Translations under genes and position numbers: made by a program
NCBI GenBank assembly: GCA_900552455.1
Contig: URZX01000009.1
Location: 22,227 to 86,226 of the forward strand
Source: an uncultured Peptococcaceae bacterium
Lineage (GTDB): Bacteria; Bacillota; Peptococcia; Peptococcales; Peptococcaceae
DNA: 64,000 nucleotides
Direction of reading: 5' to 3'
The notes under the pieces: model-generated
The model's database searches: none
What the model was told of the DNA's origin: nothing
What the model saw: only the letters and a program-made list of their open reading frames with translations
In this document: one piece after another, positions 42,201-49,198 of the stretch
Layout of the letters: every line of letters starts with the position of its first letter
Numbering within the stretch: the first letter of the stretch is position 1

Positions 42201-44055
42201 TAACTGGCAGCTCGATCTTCCTAAAAATTATTATAAGGTCAACGGCGACACGCTCACCATCTACAAAGATGCACTGGGCATCGAAAATCCCGGTCAGAAC
42301 ACCATTACGCTTTACGCTGACGGCTATCGTGCAAAACATCTGAGCGTATACTACACCCGTGAAATTGAAACTGGACTTTCCATCTCTGGCCCAGGAAATA
42401 TCGAGCGTGGCGATCAGGTGCGTATGGAAATTACAGGCTCTAAAGGTGATTTTGTTAACAACATTACTACAGTCACCGTGCATAAGCCAAGCGGAGCTAC
42501 ATCTGTGATTTATCCGTACAGCGTCGGCAGCTATGTCGATGATTACTACAGTACCAGCAGTCCCAACGTCGTTACCATCGTTGACAACGACGGCAGTGTT
42601 TTTAAAGAAGACGGCACCTATACCATCACCATCGATGCGCAGTATTACAACCGTCTGACCACTGAGCCGTTTACTGTCACTGGCGAACTGAAATCTGCGC
42701 CAACGGCAATCAGAGCTGAGAAGAACAGCGATAATAACTACGTCGTGCATTTTGACGAAAGCGCTACAAGCGATTGGAAAAATGCCATTACCAGCATCAC
42801 CGTAAACGGCAAAACCTATACGAAAAAAGACGCCATCACGGATCTGGGCAAGAACCAATACCAATGGGATAACATCCGTGGTACTTTCGATCTGACGCTT
42901 CAGGGACATAGCTTCACCCAGGATGAAAACACCATCGCCATCAAAGCCACCGGCTATAATGACACAACCATCAAGGTGACAAGTGAAGGCAGCCTTGTCG
43001 GCGCACCGGAAGATCCTGCCGAAGAAGCCAAGCCAGCACCAGCAGCGCCAACCGCTACTGTGGATGAAGCTGGAAATGTGACGCTTGCTTTCGCGGATAC
43101 GGTTGAGTGGGAGTATCGTAACGCAGTTACTGAGGTGACAGTTAACGATACCGCTTACAGCAAATTCGATGACATTACTGGCAATCCCGGTGAAAAGCAA
43201 TATGAATGGCAAGAATCCCAAAGTCAGGGTATCGATGCGCTCTATCTCGATAAGATTTCTTTCGTGACTGGCGAAAATACCGTTGTGATCAAAGCTGAAG
43301 GCTATAAAGATCTGACAGTGACCGTGAAGATTGATGGAGAAGAGGAACCGGGGGACACCATCAAGGACGTGCCTGAAGTAACTTACAAAAACTACGGTCA
43401 CGGTACGGCGTATCTTTACATCGATAATGGATCAATGAGTTCCACGGATGGCGCAAACTACATCAAGGCCATTTCACGTATTACTGTTGATGGAACGGAA
43501 TATTTTGAAGCGTGGGGAAACAGCCCAAGTGCTAACGAGTATGCTACTTCCAGCTCTACACCATACATTGCCTTCACAGGTTCCACGTTCTCAAGCGAAA
43601 AAGATACTGTCGTAGTGGTTGAAGCCGAGGGCTACAAAACATTGACTGTCACCGTGCATGCCGACGGCAGCATCACGACCTCCACCGCTGATCCAGGCGC
43701 GAGTGATGAAGAACAGCCATCGGATGGAAAAGATGCACCAGCAGTAAAGTCCAGTGAAAAGGTCTATTACTCTGGTAATTATATTCTTCACTTCGAGAAT
43801 AATGTTGACAGTAATTGGGAGACTGCCATCAAATCTGGAAAAGCAACAGTCGTTGTCAATGATACAACCTATGCGTTCAAATCTTCTGCGCTCTTAGTCG
43901 ATGACAATAATTATGCTTGGACAAACTATGGCGATCCTCAATTAACTCTCGATCCAACCGCCTTCACCAAAGAGAAAAACACCATCACCATCTCTGCCGA
44001 AGGCTACAAAGATCTCACCATCACCATCGATAAAAATGGCAGCATTGTAAAATAA
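39232..44055 (+). CDS. SLH-domain surface protein with heme/hemoglobin-interacting-type repeats
   Basis: A 1607-residue secreted protein. A signal peptide (1-26) is followed by three SLH domains (about 28-80, 88-145, 150-205; for example GRIAPRGEVTRAQMAAIINRAFG), which bind wall polysaccharide. A short beta-helix-like region (about 212-385), a glycine/threonine linker (about 406-440) and beta-rich domains follow. The C-terminal third has five DUF1533-like units (about 940-1060, 1154-1255, 1267-1370, 1375-1485, 1499-1607), each closing with a motif such as NTIAIKATGYNDTTIKV or NTVVIKAEGYKDLTVTV. DUF1533 units occur in Shr-type hemoglobin- and heme-binding proteins, so heme capture is plausible. 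AAGGAGG precedes the start; own promoter and terminator. Confidence 0.88.
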   Translation: MIKPKKPIAFVCAAALLLSPTGALGASPSDFVDFPNDWSQGAMTAAVENELLGGVGDGRIAPRGEVTRAQMAAIINRAFGAEKQASLSSYSDVAADAWYAVDMAKAVQMGTFSGTGNGLLEPDRAITREEAFSVLARAFALEAGDDSSLASFSDGAQVSSWAKGSVSAMAAAGYVNGSDGNRLNPQQTITRAEFAAVMSKIVAQYIDAEDVQRSRSLSIDGNVIVRGDVDLSGYTINGDVIIADAADAASLSGVTITGRLVVRGASESLSVEDSSIGGVIFTNPNSAAVLDVDDKSDLGTVTALSDFILAGGSLDKLSVAESATITVENDASIGEITVNADDVRVTGDGTVEKVLANGDDVHVDIVGTEVTAAKGTSGVTAGGENVSAGESTTVGDSAEDGDNDKNPGSTGGSTGGNTGGNTGGGETTDPTPGGEEETTQIINTETTKLIDLGWSQYVVVQFADGHSLSDTTLTIDGTDVTSAFTPVTDDRSIVKWEITDLNPAQLVATSGGESQSDTLSNNANPAEPEVVKADDSAPEFMLAHGSLSYWDFYLTNYDDKGQPRVDPIKTTFNLSGKVASDVPAFYSADAELTEGATPGQISGQVVIEFAQDSDADKEWFAAVPENTANTVQLVAYNDNKNVLNDNLSYTKNDDGTITIALGQTNFMSNGRYYVRVNSTNHDSALVPIHVVNAVAPTLQLDGDGSYSSGKNAHFKILNMTYEITNPTYAAELTRPDGKTVELEMIRDWYQIGDSFILYNDVNAENGRNNIPYNGQYTLTVHSNGFKDMSITFTVKNGEDVPEQTTTRAARSMNVDAVSRATSVGGGDSSSGGGAISANLKYDADLLTNAFLLDELGLANEAAAGIVNRWSTKMSGHDSVWDHEGNAYDWNEYLTAVNDARNRGEYLSFAEFAKGAGYDLSGTPYAIKSVLEDNLLGDVQYNGTWVGLQTPEVTLVNSDGDAITAVEQDDDIILKTKDTTYFDKLDSININNWQLDLPKNYYKVNGDTLTIYKDALGIENPGQNTITLYADGYRAKHLSVYYTREIETGLSISGPGNIERGDQVRMEITGSKGDFVNNITTVTVHKPSGATSVIYPYSVGSYVDDYYSTSSPNVVTIVDNDGSVFKEDGTYTITIDAQYYNRLTTEPFTVTGELKSAPTAIRAEKNSDNNYVVHFDESATSDWKNAITSITVNGKTYTKKDAITDLGKNQYQWDNIRGTFDLTLQGHSFTQDENTIAIKATGYNDTTIKVTSEGSLVGAPEDPAEEAKPAPAAPTATVDEAGNVTLAFADTVEWEYRNAVTEVTVNDTAYSKFDDITGNPGEKQYEWQESQSQGIDALYLDKISFVTGENTVVIKAEGYKDLTVTVKIDGEEEPGDTIKDVPEVTYKNYGHGTAYLYIDNGSMSSTDGANYIKAISRITVDGTEYFEAWGNSPSANEYATSSSTPYIAFTGSTFSSEKDTVVVVEAEGYKTLTVTVHADGSITTSTADPGASDEEQPSDGKDAPAVKSSEKVYYSGNYILHFENNVDSNWETAIKSGKATVVVNDTTYAFKSSALLVDDNNYAWTNYGDPQLTLDPTAFTKEKNTITISAEGYKDLTITIDKNGSIVK

Positions 44056-44065
44056 GCCCTCATAG

Positions 44066-44121
44066 AAAAACAGCCTGCAACGGCTTCGCAGACTCGCGGA
44101 GCGCGTTGCAGGCTGTTTTTT
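44066..44121. terminator. Bidirectional terminator between SLH and divergent ApbE genes
   Basis: AAAAACAGCCTGCAACG pairs with CGTTGCAGGCTGTTTTT (17 bp), with an inner hairpin in the loop. It is flanked by A and T runs. Confidence 0.9.
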
Positions 44122-44123
44122 GC

Positions 44124-45269
44124 TCAGATGATGCGGGTGGCGCGCTCGTCGGATTCTTCCAGGGGACTGTTGCCGCCGGGATCGTCGATGAGTGTGAAGG
44201 ATGCGCCTTCGTCCTTGTAGATGCCGGAGGTGATGGTGATGTCTTTGCCTGTCGGCGTGACGAAGCCGGTGTCGTCGATGAAGATGGCGTCAAAATCGAT
44301 GCGGTGATCGTCCCAGAAATCGATCGCCTCGTCCTTGCCCATGACGTAGAGCGCTTCGGCGAGCGCAGCCGCCAGCGGGCCGTCTTTGCTCGAGACGCTC
44401 ACCGATGCCAGGCTGGTGTCGGCAGGCTCGCCGCTGCGCGGATCGATGATGAGCCGGTAGCTGCGTCCGCCGGATTGCACGGTTTGCTGATAGAGCCCGG
44501 CGTTGAAAACGGCGTCGCTGAGGGTTTGGTAATTGGCGATGACGCGCTCTGGATCGGCAGGATTTGGGATGCTGATCGTCCAGGCGCTGTCGCGCGGACT
44601 TGTTGAGTAGCAGGCGATGCCGCCGCCTTCGAGTAGACCGGCGTCGCCGTTGGCGAAGCGCGCTTTGTCGATGTCGAGGTTGACAAATCCGCGCTCGAGG
44701 TTGTAGTCGGAGAATATTTTGCGCACGCGATCGGCGATGTAGCCGCGCGCGATGCTGTCGACATTGACGCGCACGCCGTCGGGGATGGTGATGCGGTCGC
44801 CGCTGATCTTGATCTCGCTGTCGTCCACCTTATCCAGGAGCGGCGTCAGCTCAGAGTCCGTCGGCACGCGGTCGGCGCTGGCCGCAAGCCGCCAGGCGTC
44901 GAGCAGCGGTGCCGCTGTGCAGCTGTAGAGCCCGTCTGTTTCGGCAGAAATTTCTTTTGCGCGCTCCAGCAGCGCCACGGTGTCGGCGTCGGCTGTGATG
45001 CTGCCTTCGGCGTTGAGCTTTGCAATGTCGCCGTCGCCGTCGTAGGCGAAGAGCGCATCCAGCCGTTCGATCTCGCGCTCCGCTGCCGCCAGCGCTGGCC
45101 GCGATTCGCTGCCCTGAGCGCCGATGAGGATCGAGGTGCCCAGCGCCTGTGTCTGCTGTGTGTGCAGCACCTCGCCAGTATGGCGCATGCCCAGCAATGT
45201 TCCGATCACCACACAAAACAGACAGAGCGCGATCAGCGCCTGCAGGCGGCATCGTTGTCGTCGATTCAT
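44124..45269 (-). CDS. Divergent ApbE-family (FAD:protein FMN transferase-like) protein
   Basis: A 381-residue ApbE-fold protein with an N-terminal signal-anchor helix (about residues 8-27). The fold is clear: EREIERLDALFAYDGDGDIAKLNAEG, AKEISAETDGLYSCT, IDPRSGEPADTSLASVSV and ALYVMGKDEAIDFW. The strongly conserved GGIAKG block is replaced by VDSIARG, and the usual histidine before IIDPRTG is absent, so FMN transferase activity is doubtful. The canonical paralog is at 46270. It has its own promoter; AAGGAGG precedes the ATG. It may be a partner or a flavin-binding derivative. Confidence 0.82.
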   Translation of the reverse strand: MNRRQRCRLQALIALCLFCVVIGTLLGMRHTGEVLHTQQTQALGTSILIGAQGSESRPALAAAEREIERLDALFAYDGDGDIAKLNAEGSITADADTVALLERAKEISAETDGLYSCTAAPLLDAWRLAASADRVPTDSELTPLLDKVDDSEIKISGDRITIPDGVRVNVDSIARGYIADRVRKIFSDYNLERGFVNLDIDKARFANGDAGLLEGGGIACYSTSPRDSAWTISIPNPADPERVIANYQTLSDAVFNAGLYQQTVQSGGRSYRLIIDPRSGEPADTSLASVSVSSKDGPLAAALAEALYVMGKDEAIDFWDDHRIDFDAIFIDDTGFVTPTGKDITITSGIYKDEGASFTLIDDPGGNSPLEESDERATRII

Positions 45270-45295
45270 GATTCGTTTCCTCCTTGTCTCTCAAT

Positions 45296-45324
45296 AATGT
45301 ATCAGCGTGCGCCCGTGGTGTCAA
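45296..45324 (-). promoter_or_regulatory. Promoter of the divergent apbE gene
   Basis: Minus-strand TTGACA (45324-45319) and TACATT (45301-45296) with 17 bases between. Confidence 0.7.
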
Positions 45325-45347
45325 GGGGCTGAGAAAAAGGTGCTCAT

Positions 45348-45380
45348 AAAAAAGTGCTCGCATTTTTACGAGCACTTTTT
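45348..45380 (-). terminator. Terminator after the Gx/EetB-like gene
   Basis: AAAAAGTGCTCG pairs with CGAGCACTTTTT around an AT-rich loop. It can act in both directions and separates the Gx-type gene from the divergent apbE gene. Confidence 0.85.
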
Positions 45381-45885
45381 ACGCGCGCGGCAGTCGCGCG
45401 AGCACTGCGCCGGCGACCAGCCCTGTAAAGCAGCCGCTGATGAGTCCGCTTACGAGCAGTGCAGGCAGATACCAGAGCACATCCGCTGTGCCGAGCACGA
45501 GGATTGCTGCCAGGATTTGGCCGATGTTGTGGCAGACGGCGCCGATCATCGAGAGCAGCCAGAGCTTTTTCAGCGGGATGCGCGGATAGAGCAGGGCGCA
45601 GATGGCGTAGCAGAAGAGTCCGCCGCTGAGGCTGAAAAGCATCATCAGCATCTGCCCGGAAAAGACGCTGCCGAGAAAAATGCGCACCAACAGCACCATC
45701 AGCGCATCGCGTCGACCGTAGAGATAGAACGTGACGAGGGTGATGATGTTTGCCAGTCCGAGTTTTACGCCAGGAATGGCGACAAGTGGCGGGATCTGCG
45801 CTTCGACGAGAAAAAGAATGAGCGCAACGGCGGTGAGCAGCGCCAGCTGCGTCAGGCGTGCGGCGTGAGAATGTGGCGTGTTCAT
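45379..45885 (-). CDS. Gx transporter family / HepI-type membrane protein (EetB-like)
   Basis: A 168-residue membrane protein with five to six helices, of the family annotated as Gx transporter or heptaprenyl diphosphate synthase component I. Typical are FLVEAQIPPLVAIPGVKLGLANIITL near the N-terminus and later VRIFLGSVFSGQ and GAVCHNIGQI. The fold resembles ECF-transporter substrate subunits. In Listeria and lactobacilli a homolog (EetB) sits beside a NusG-domain-II protein in the flavin-based extracellular electron transfer locus. ATG 45885 follows GAGGAACGCACC; it is 13 bases after the NusG-II gene. Confidence 0.87.
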   Translation of the reverse strand: MNTPHSHAARLTQLALLTAVALILFLVEAQIPPLVAIPGVKLGLANIITLVTFYLYGRRDALMVLLVRIFLGSVFSGQMLMMLFSLSGGLFCYAICALLYPRIPLKKLWLLSMIGAVCHNIGQILAAILVLGTADVLWYLPALLVSGLISGCFTGLVAGAVLARLPRA

Positions 45886-45898
45886 GGTGCGTTCCTCG

Positions 45899-46273
45899 CT
45901 ATCCGGCGACGGCGTCGACGCCGTTCGCATCTGCGGAAAAGGTGATGCTCAGTTTATGCGGCAGGCAGACGATCGGCTGCGGTCCGTGGCTGCGCACGCC
46001 TTGATGCACGCAAACCTGATCCGGACAATCGGCGCTGATCACAGCGATTCCTTCCGGCGAAACGCGGATCGTATTCTCCGCGCCGGGCGCGCCGACGGTG
46101 AACGTTTCTGCTTCGTGTACTTGGCTGAGATCGTATTCGGCGATGACTTCTCCGTCCAGCGTGATCGTGGCGATCGTTTCATCGGCGCCGCGCAGCCAAA
46201 ACCAGTACACACTTCCGGCTGCGATCACGAGCACGAGCGCCAGCGCAGCGAGCAAAAATCTGCGCCGCTTCAT
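45899..46273 (-). CDS. NusG domain II-containing exported protein (EetA-like)
   Basis: A 124-residue protein with one N-terminal transmembrane helix (about residues 7-27) and an extracytoplasmic NusG domain II (about 35-118). It contains the paired cysteines in SADCPDQVCVHQG and a later conserved cysteine/histidine (IVCLPHKL). This arrangement is seen in EetA of the flavin-based electron transfer locus. The start overlaps the upstream ApbE stop by four bases (ATGA), so the two are translationally coupled. It may help deliver electrons or assemble flavinylated proteins; the exact role is unproven. Confidence 0.87.
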   Translation of the reverse strand: MKRRRFLLAALALVLVIAAGSVYWFWLRGADETIATITLDGEVIAEYDLSQVHEAETFTVGAPGAENTIRVSPEGIAVISADCPDQVCVHQGVRSHGPQPIVCLPHKLSITFSADANGVDAVAG

Positions 46274-47286
46274 GAGACGACCTCCGCTGCGCTGCCGTCT
46301 GACAGGGTGAGCGCGTCTGCGATCCCTGCGCTGACGGTGACTGCGCCGTCATCTGCAAGCAGCACCATATCAAAGTCGTCGCGATTGGATCGCCAAAATT
46401 CAACCGCCGCCTCTTTTCCCATAATATAGAGCGCCGTCGACAGTCCGTCTGCCAGCGTGCCGTCGTCGGAAACGATCGTCACCGAGCTGAGTCCGCTTTC
46501 CGCAGGATAGCCTGTGCGCGGATCGATGATGTGGTGATAGACGACGCCGTCCTGCTCAAAATTGCGCTCGTAAGCGCCAGAGGTGATCACTGCCTTGTCG
46601 TCAATCTCGAGGGCGGCGAAAAGCGCACGCTCGTCCGCCGGATCCTGCAGACCGACGCGCCAGAGACTGCCGTCCGGTTTTGTGCCCAGCGCTTGCACAT
46701 TGCCGCCGAGGGAGAGGATGCCGTTTTCGACGCCATTTTCGCGGAAGATTTCCATTACCCGCGCCGATGTGAAGCCTTTGGCGATGCCGCCGAGATCCAC
46801 CTTCGCGTCGGCGGGGATCGTGACTGTGCTGTCAGAGATCGCGATCTCTTCGTCGTCAACGTGCGCCAGGAGCGCAGACAGCTCCACTCCATCCGGCACG
46901 CGATAATCGCCGCTCGTAAATCCCCAGGCTTCCATCAGCGGCGCGATCGTCGTTGAAAAAAGTCCGTCTGTCGCTGCAGAGATTTCCTTTGCGCGCGTCA
47001 AAAGCGCCAGCGTGTCCGCAGAGGCTGTGATCTTTTTTTCCGCATTCAGCCGCGCGATCTCGCCGTCGCTTGAAGCGATCGACCAGAGTGCATCCAGCCG
47101 CTCGATCTCGGCGACAGCCTCGTCCAGCGCCGCGTCTGCGTTTTGCCCGTAGGCTTCCAGCGTCATCACCGTGTCCATCGCGTAGACTTCGCGCGTCTGT
47201 GACGATTCCTCCGCAGACGTCTGCGCACCGCAGCCAGCAAGCATCAACGCCGCGACGAGCAGACCGCCGATGAATAATCGTTTCAT
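46270..47286 (-). CDS. apbE: FAD:protein FMN transferase (ApbE), lipoprotein
   Basis: A 338-residue lipoprotein (lipobox MLAGC after an 18-20-residue signal). It is canonical ApbE: VYAMDTVMTLEAYG, VDLGGIAKGFTSARV (GGIAKG block), LSLGGNVQALG, HHIIDPRTGYPAESGLSSVTIV and LSTALYIMG. The enzyme transfers FMN from FAD to a threonine of target proteins outside the membrane, such as FMN_bind proteins, in a Mg-dependent reaction. ATG 47286 follows AAAGGAGG. It leads the operon with the EetA- and EetB-like genes, fitting a role in extracellular flavoprotein maturation. No flavinylated target is encoded in this window. Confidence 0.93.
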   Translation of the reverse strand: MKRLFIGGLLVAALMLAGCGAQTSAEESSQTREVYAMDTVMTLEAYGQNADAALDEAVAEIERLDALWSIASSDGEIARLNAEKKITASADTLALLTRAKEISAATDGLFSTTIAPLMEAWGFTSGDYRVPDGVELSALLAHVDDEEIAISDSTVTIPADAKVDLGGIAKGFTSARVMEIFRENGVENGILSLGGNVQALGTKPDGSLWRVGLQDPADERALFAALEIDDKAVITSGAYERNFEQDGVVYHHIIDPRTGYPAESGLSSVTIVSDDGTLADGLSTALYIMGKEAAVEFWRSNRDDFDMVLLADDGAVTVSAGIADALTLSDGSAAEVVS

Positions 47287-47308
47287 CCTGCATCCCTCCT
47301 TTGTAGTT

Positions 47309-47337
47309 ATTCTAGCCTTACTGCCGCGCGCTGTCAA
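47309..47337 (-). promoter_or_regulatory. Promoter of the apbE-eetA-eetB-like operon
   Basis: Minus-strand consensus TTGACA (47337-47332) and TAGAAT (47314-47309) with 17 bases between. Confidence 0.85.
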
Positions 47338-47353
47338 GACGCGACGCTTTCTC

Positions 47354-47382
47354 TTGCAAAATCGCCGGCGTTGGTCTACACT
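47354..47382 (+). promoter_or_regulatory. Promoter of the beta-carbonic anhydrase gene
   Basis: TTGCAA at 47354-47359 and TACACT at 47377-47382 with 17 bases between; divergent from the apbE promoter. Confidence 0.7.
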
Positions 47383-47388
47383 AGAAAG

Positions 47389-47414
47389 AAAAATCTGCCC
47401 GGCGGCAGATTTTT
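47389..47414 (+). other. Perfect 11-bp hairpin at the 5' end of the carbonic anhydrase transcript
   Basis: AAAAATCTGCC (47389-47399) pairs with GGCAGATTTTT (47404-47414) around CGGC. It begins where transcription should start. It may be an attenuator-like terminator (five T residues end the stem) or a 5' stabiliser. Confidence 0.55.
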
Positions 47415-47447
47415 CTTTGCTGTTTATAATGAAAGGAAGGATCTCTC

Positions 47448-48008
47448 ATGATCGAAGATATTCTCGCATATAACAAACGGTTCGTCGCCGAAAAGGGCTA
47501 CGAAGAATTTGTCACCGACAAATATCCCAACAAAAAGCTCGCCATCGTCACCTGTATGGACACGCGCCTGATCGAGCTGCTGCCGGCTGCCCTCGGCATC
47601 AAAAACGGCGACGCCAAGATCATCAAAAACGCCGGCGGCGTCATCTCCAGCCCCTTTGGCAGCGCCATGCGCAGTCTGCTCATCGCCATTTACGAGCTCG
47701 GCTGCGAAGAGATCATGGTCATCGGCCACACCGACTGCGGCGTCAGCCACATCGACAGCGACCGCATGATCGAAGAGATGAAGGCGCGCGGCGTCAGCGT
47801 CCACGATATCGACATCATGCGCTACTGCGGCGTCAAATTCGAGCGCTGGCTCGCTGGTTTTGAGACGGTGGAAAAATCCGTCGCCGAATCCGTCGATGTC
47901 GTCATCAACCATCCGCTCGTGCCGAAAGATATCTACGTTTCTGGCTACGTCATGGACAGCGTCACCGGCGCGCTGACCCTCGTCTGCGACCACCAGCCGG
48001 AGAAATGA
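47448..48008 (+). CDS. Beta-class carbonic anhydrase
   Basis: A 186-residue beta-carbonic anhydrase, which interconverts CO2 and bicarbonate. The zinc ligands are visible: cysteine in TCMDTRL (about residue 36, with the catalytic Asp-Arg dyad), histidine and cysteine in GHTDCG (about 93-98). KNAGGVISSPFG is also characteristic. The protein is of the short Firmicute type. GAAAGGAAGG precedes the ATG. The 2-hydroxyacid dehydrogenase gene starts seven bases after its stop, so the two form an operon. Confidence 0.93.
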   Translation: MIEDILAYNKRFVAEKGYEEFVTDKYPNKKLAIVTCMDTRLIELLPAALGIKNGDAKIIKNAGGVISSPFGSAMRSLLIAIYELGCEEIMVIGHTDCGVSHIDSDRMIEEMKARGVSVHDIDIMRYCGVKFERWLAGFETVEKSVAESVDVVINHPLVPKDIYVSGYVMDSVTGALTLVCDHQPEK

Positions 48009-48015
48009 GCCAGCT

Positions 48016-48945
48016 ATGAACCTACTCATTATCGGTGATTATCCCGTCGCCACTCAGGCGCGGATGCGCGCCGCCTTTCCGACAGAGTGGCAGATCACCA
48101 TCGCTGCGCCCGATGCCTGCGCGCCGTATCTCGCCGACGCAGAAGTGGTGATCCCTGAGCATGTTCTCGTCGACGACGCTTTTCTTGCGCAGGCGCCGCG
48201 GCTGCGTTTTGTCCAGGTCGGCGCGGGCTATGACAACGTCGATCTTGCCGCCTGTAGTCGGCGCGGCGTGCAGGTTTGTAACGCCGCCGGACTCAATGCC
48301 GACGCCGTCGCCGAGCATGTGATGGCGCTTCTGCTTTGTCACTATAAAAACATCTGCCTGCTCAACCAGTTTATGCGCATCGGCGGCAGCGCCTCGTTGC
48401 CGGATTATCATGGCGGCGAGCTTAGCGGGCGCACCCTCGGGCTCGTCGGACTTGGACACATCGGCCGCGCCGTCGCCGTGCGCGCGCAGGCGTTTGGTCT
48501 GCGTGTGCTCGGCTGGAGCTATCGGCCTATTGAGATTCCTGGCGTTGCGCCCGTATCGCTTTCGCAGCTTTTCGCAGAAAGCGACATCGTTTCGCTGCAC
48601 GTTCCGCTCAAAGCCAACACCCGCCATCTCATCGACGACGCCGCGCTTGCGCAGATGAAGCCCAGCGCCCTCCTCATCAACACCGCCCGCGGCGGACTCA
48701 TCGACGAAGCGGCGCTCGTTCGCGCTCTGCAGCATGGAACGCTCAGCGGTGCCTGTCTCGATGTGTTCGCCGAAGAACCGCTCCCGGCAGGCAGCCCTTT
48801 GCGCCAGCTCGACAACGTCATCCTCACACCGCACACCGCCGGCTATCCCGACGGCCCGAAATTCCACGCAAAACGCATCGCCTATTTCGCCGCGAATATC
48901 CAGCGCTGGCTCGCCGGCGACGAGCCGCAGGGAAAATTGAATTGA
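48016..48945 (+). CDS. D-isomer-specific 2-hydroxyacid dehydrogenase family protein
   Basis: A 309-residue NAD(P)-dependent dehydrogenase. The nucleotide-binding motif is GLVGLGHIGRAVA (about residues 142-154). The catalytic residues fit the family: arginine in LINTARGGLID, glutamate in DVFAEEPLP and histidine in LTPHTAG. It reduces a 2-keto acid to the D-hydroxy acid or the reverse; glyoxylate, hydroxypyruvate or phosphoglycerate are possible. It starts seven bases after the carbonic anhydrase stop and ends in a terminator. It could meet the lactate metabolism implied by the lar genes, but nothing in the sequence proves it. Confidence 0.9.
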   Translation: MNLLIIGDYPVATQARMRAAFPTEWQITIAAPDACAPYLADAEVVIPEHVLVDDAFLAQAPRLRFVQVGAGYDNVDLAACSRRGVQVCNAAGLNADAVAEHVMALLLCHYKNICLLNQFMRIGGSASLPDYHGGELSGRTLGLVGLGHIGRAVAVRAQAFGLRVLGWSYRPIEIPGVAPVSLSQLFAESDIVSLHVPLKANTRHLIDDAALAQMKPSALLINTARGGLIDEAALVRALQHGTLSGACLDVFAEEPLPAGSPLRQLDNVILTPHTAGYPDGPKFHAKRIAYFAANIQRWLAGDEPQGKLN

Positions 48946-48950
48946 TGCGC

Positions 48951-48976
48951 AGCGCCCAATTTCGGGCGTTGTTTTT
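48951..48976 (+). terminator. Terminator of the dehydrogenase gene
   Basis: AGCGCCC pairs with GGGCGTT (7 bp, one G-U), followed by GTTTTT. Confidence 0.7.
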
Positions 48977-49078
48977 GCGCGCTGGCGAAACTTTACATAA
49001 ACTTCATCAAATACCGGTAACGATCCGAACAATTCTGTGCTAAGATGGATAAGAAATTTGTAGAAAGGAAATGATAAG

Positions 49079-49198
49079 TTGAAAATAAAATTTGAAGATC
49101 GCAGATCTCCAAATTTTGGTAACGCCAGTGATGGTGTTTTTAATTATGAAAATTGAAAAAGAAAGGGAGAAGGTTGTTTGAAAATAAAATTTGAAGAT
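49079..49198 (+). repeat. 21-base direct repeat duplicating the HD gene start
   Basis: The first seven codons of the HD gene (TTG, then AAAATAAAATTTGAAGAT) occur identically at 49079-49099 and 49178-49198, 99 bases apart, each preceded by a GAAAGG-type ribosome site. The upstream copy opens a 26-codon frame that stops before the second copy. Confidence 0.7.

Noticed and set aside
45340..45380. GTGCTC-type hairpins here and at 15095 as a dispersed repeat family
   Set aside because: The shared stem is only six to seven bases and each sits at a gene end with a U-tract; independent terminators explain both.
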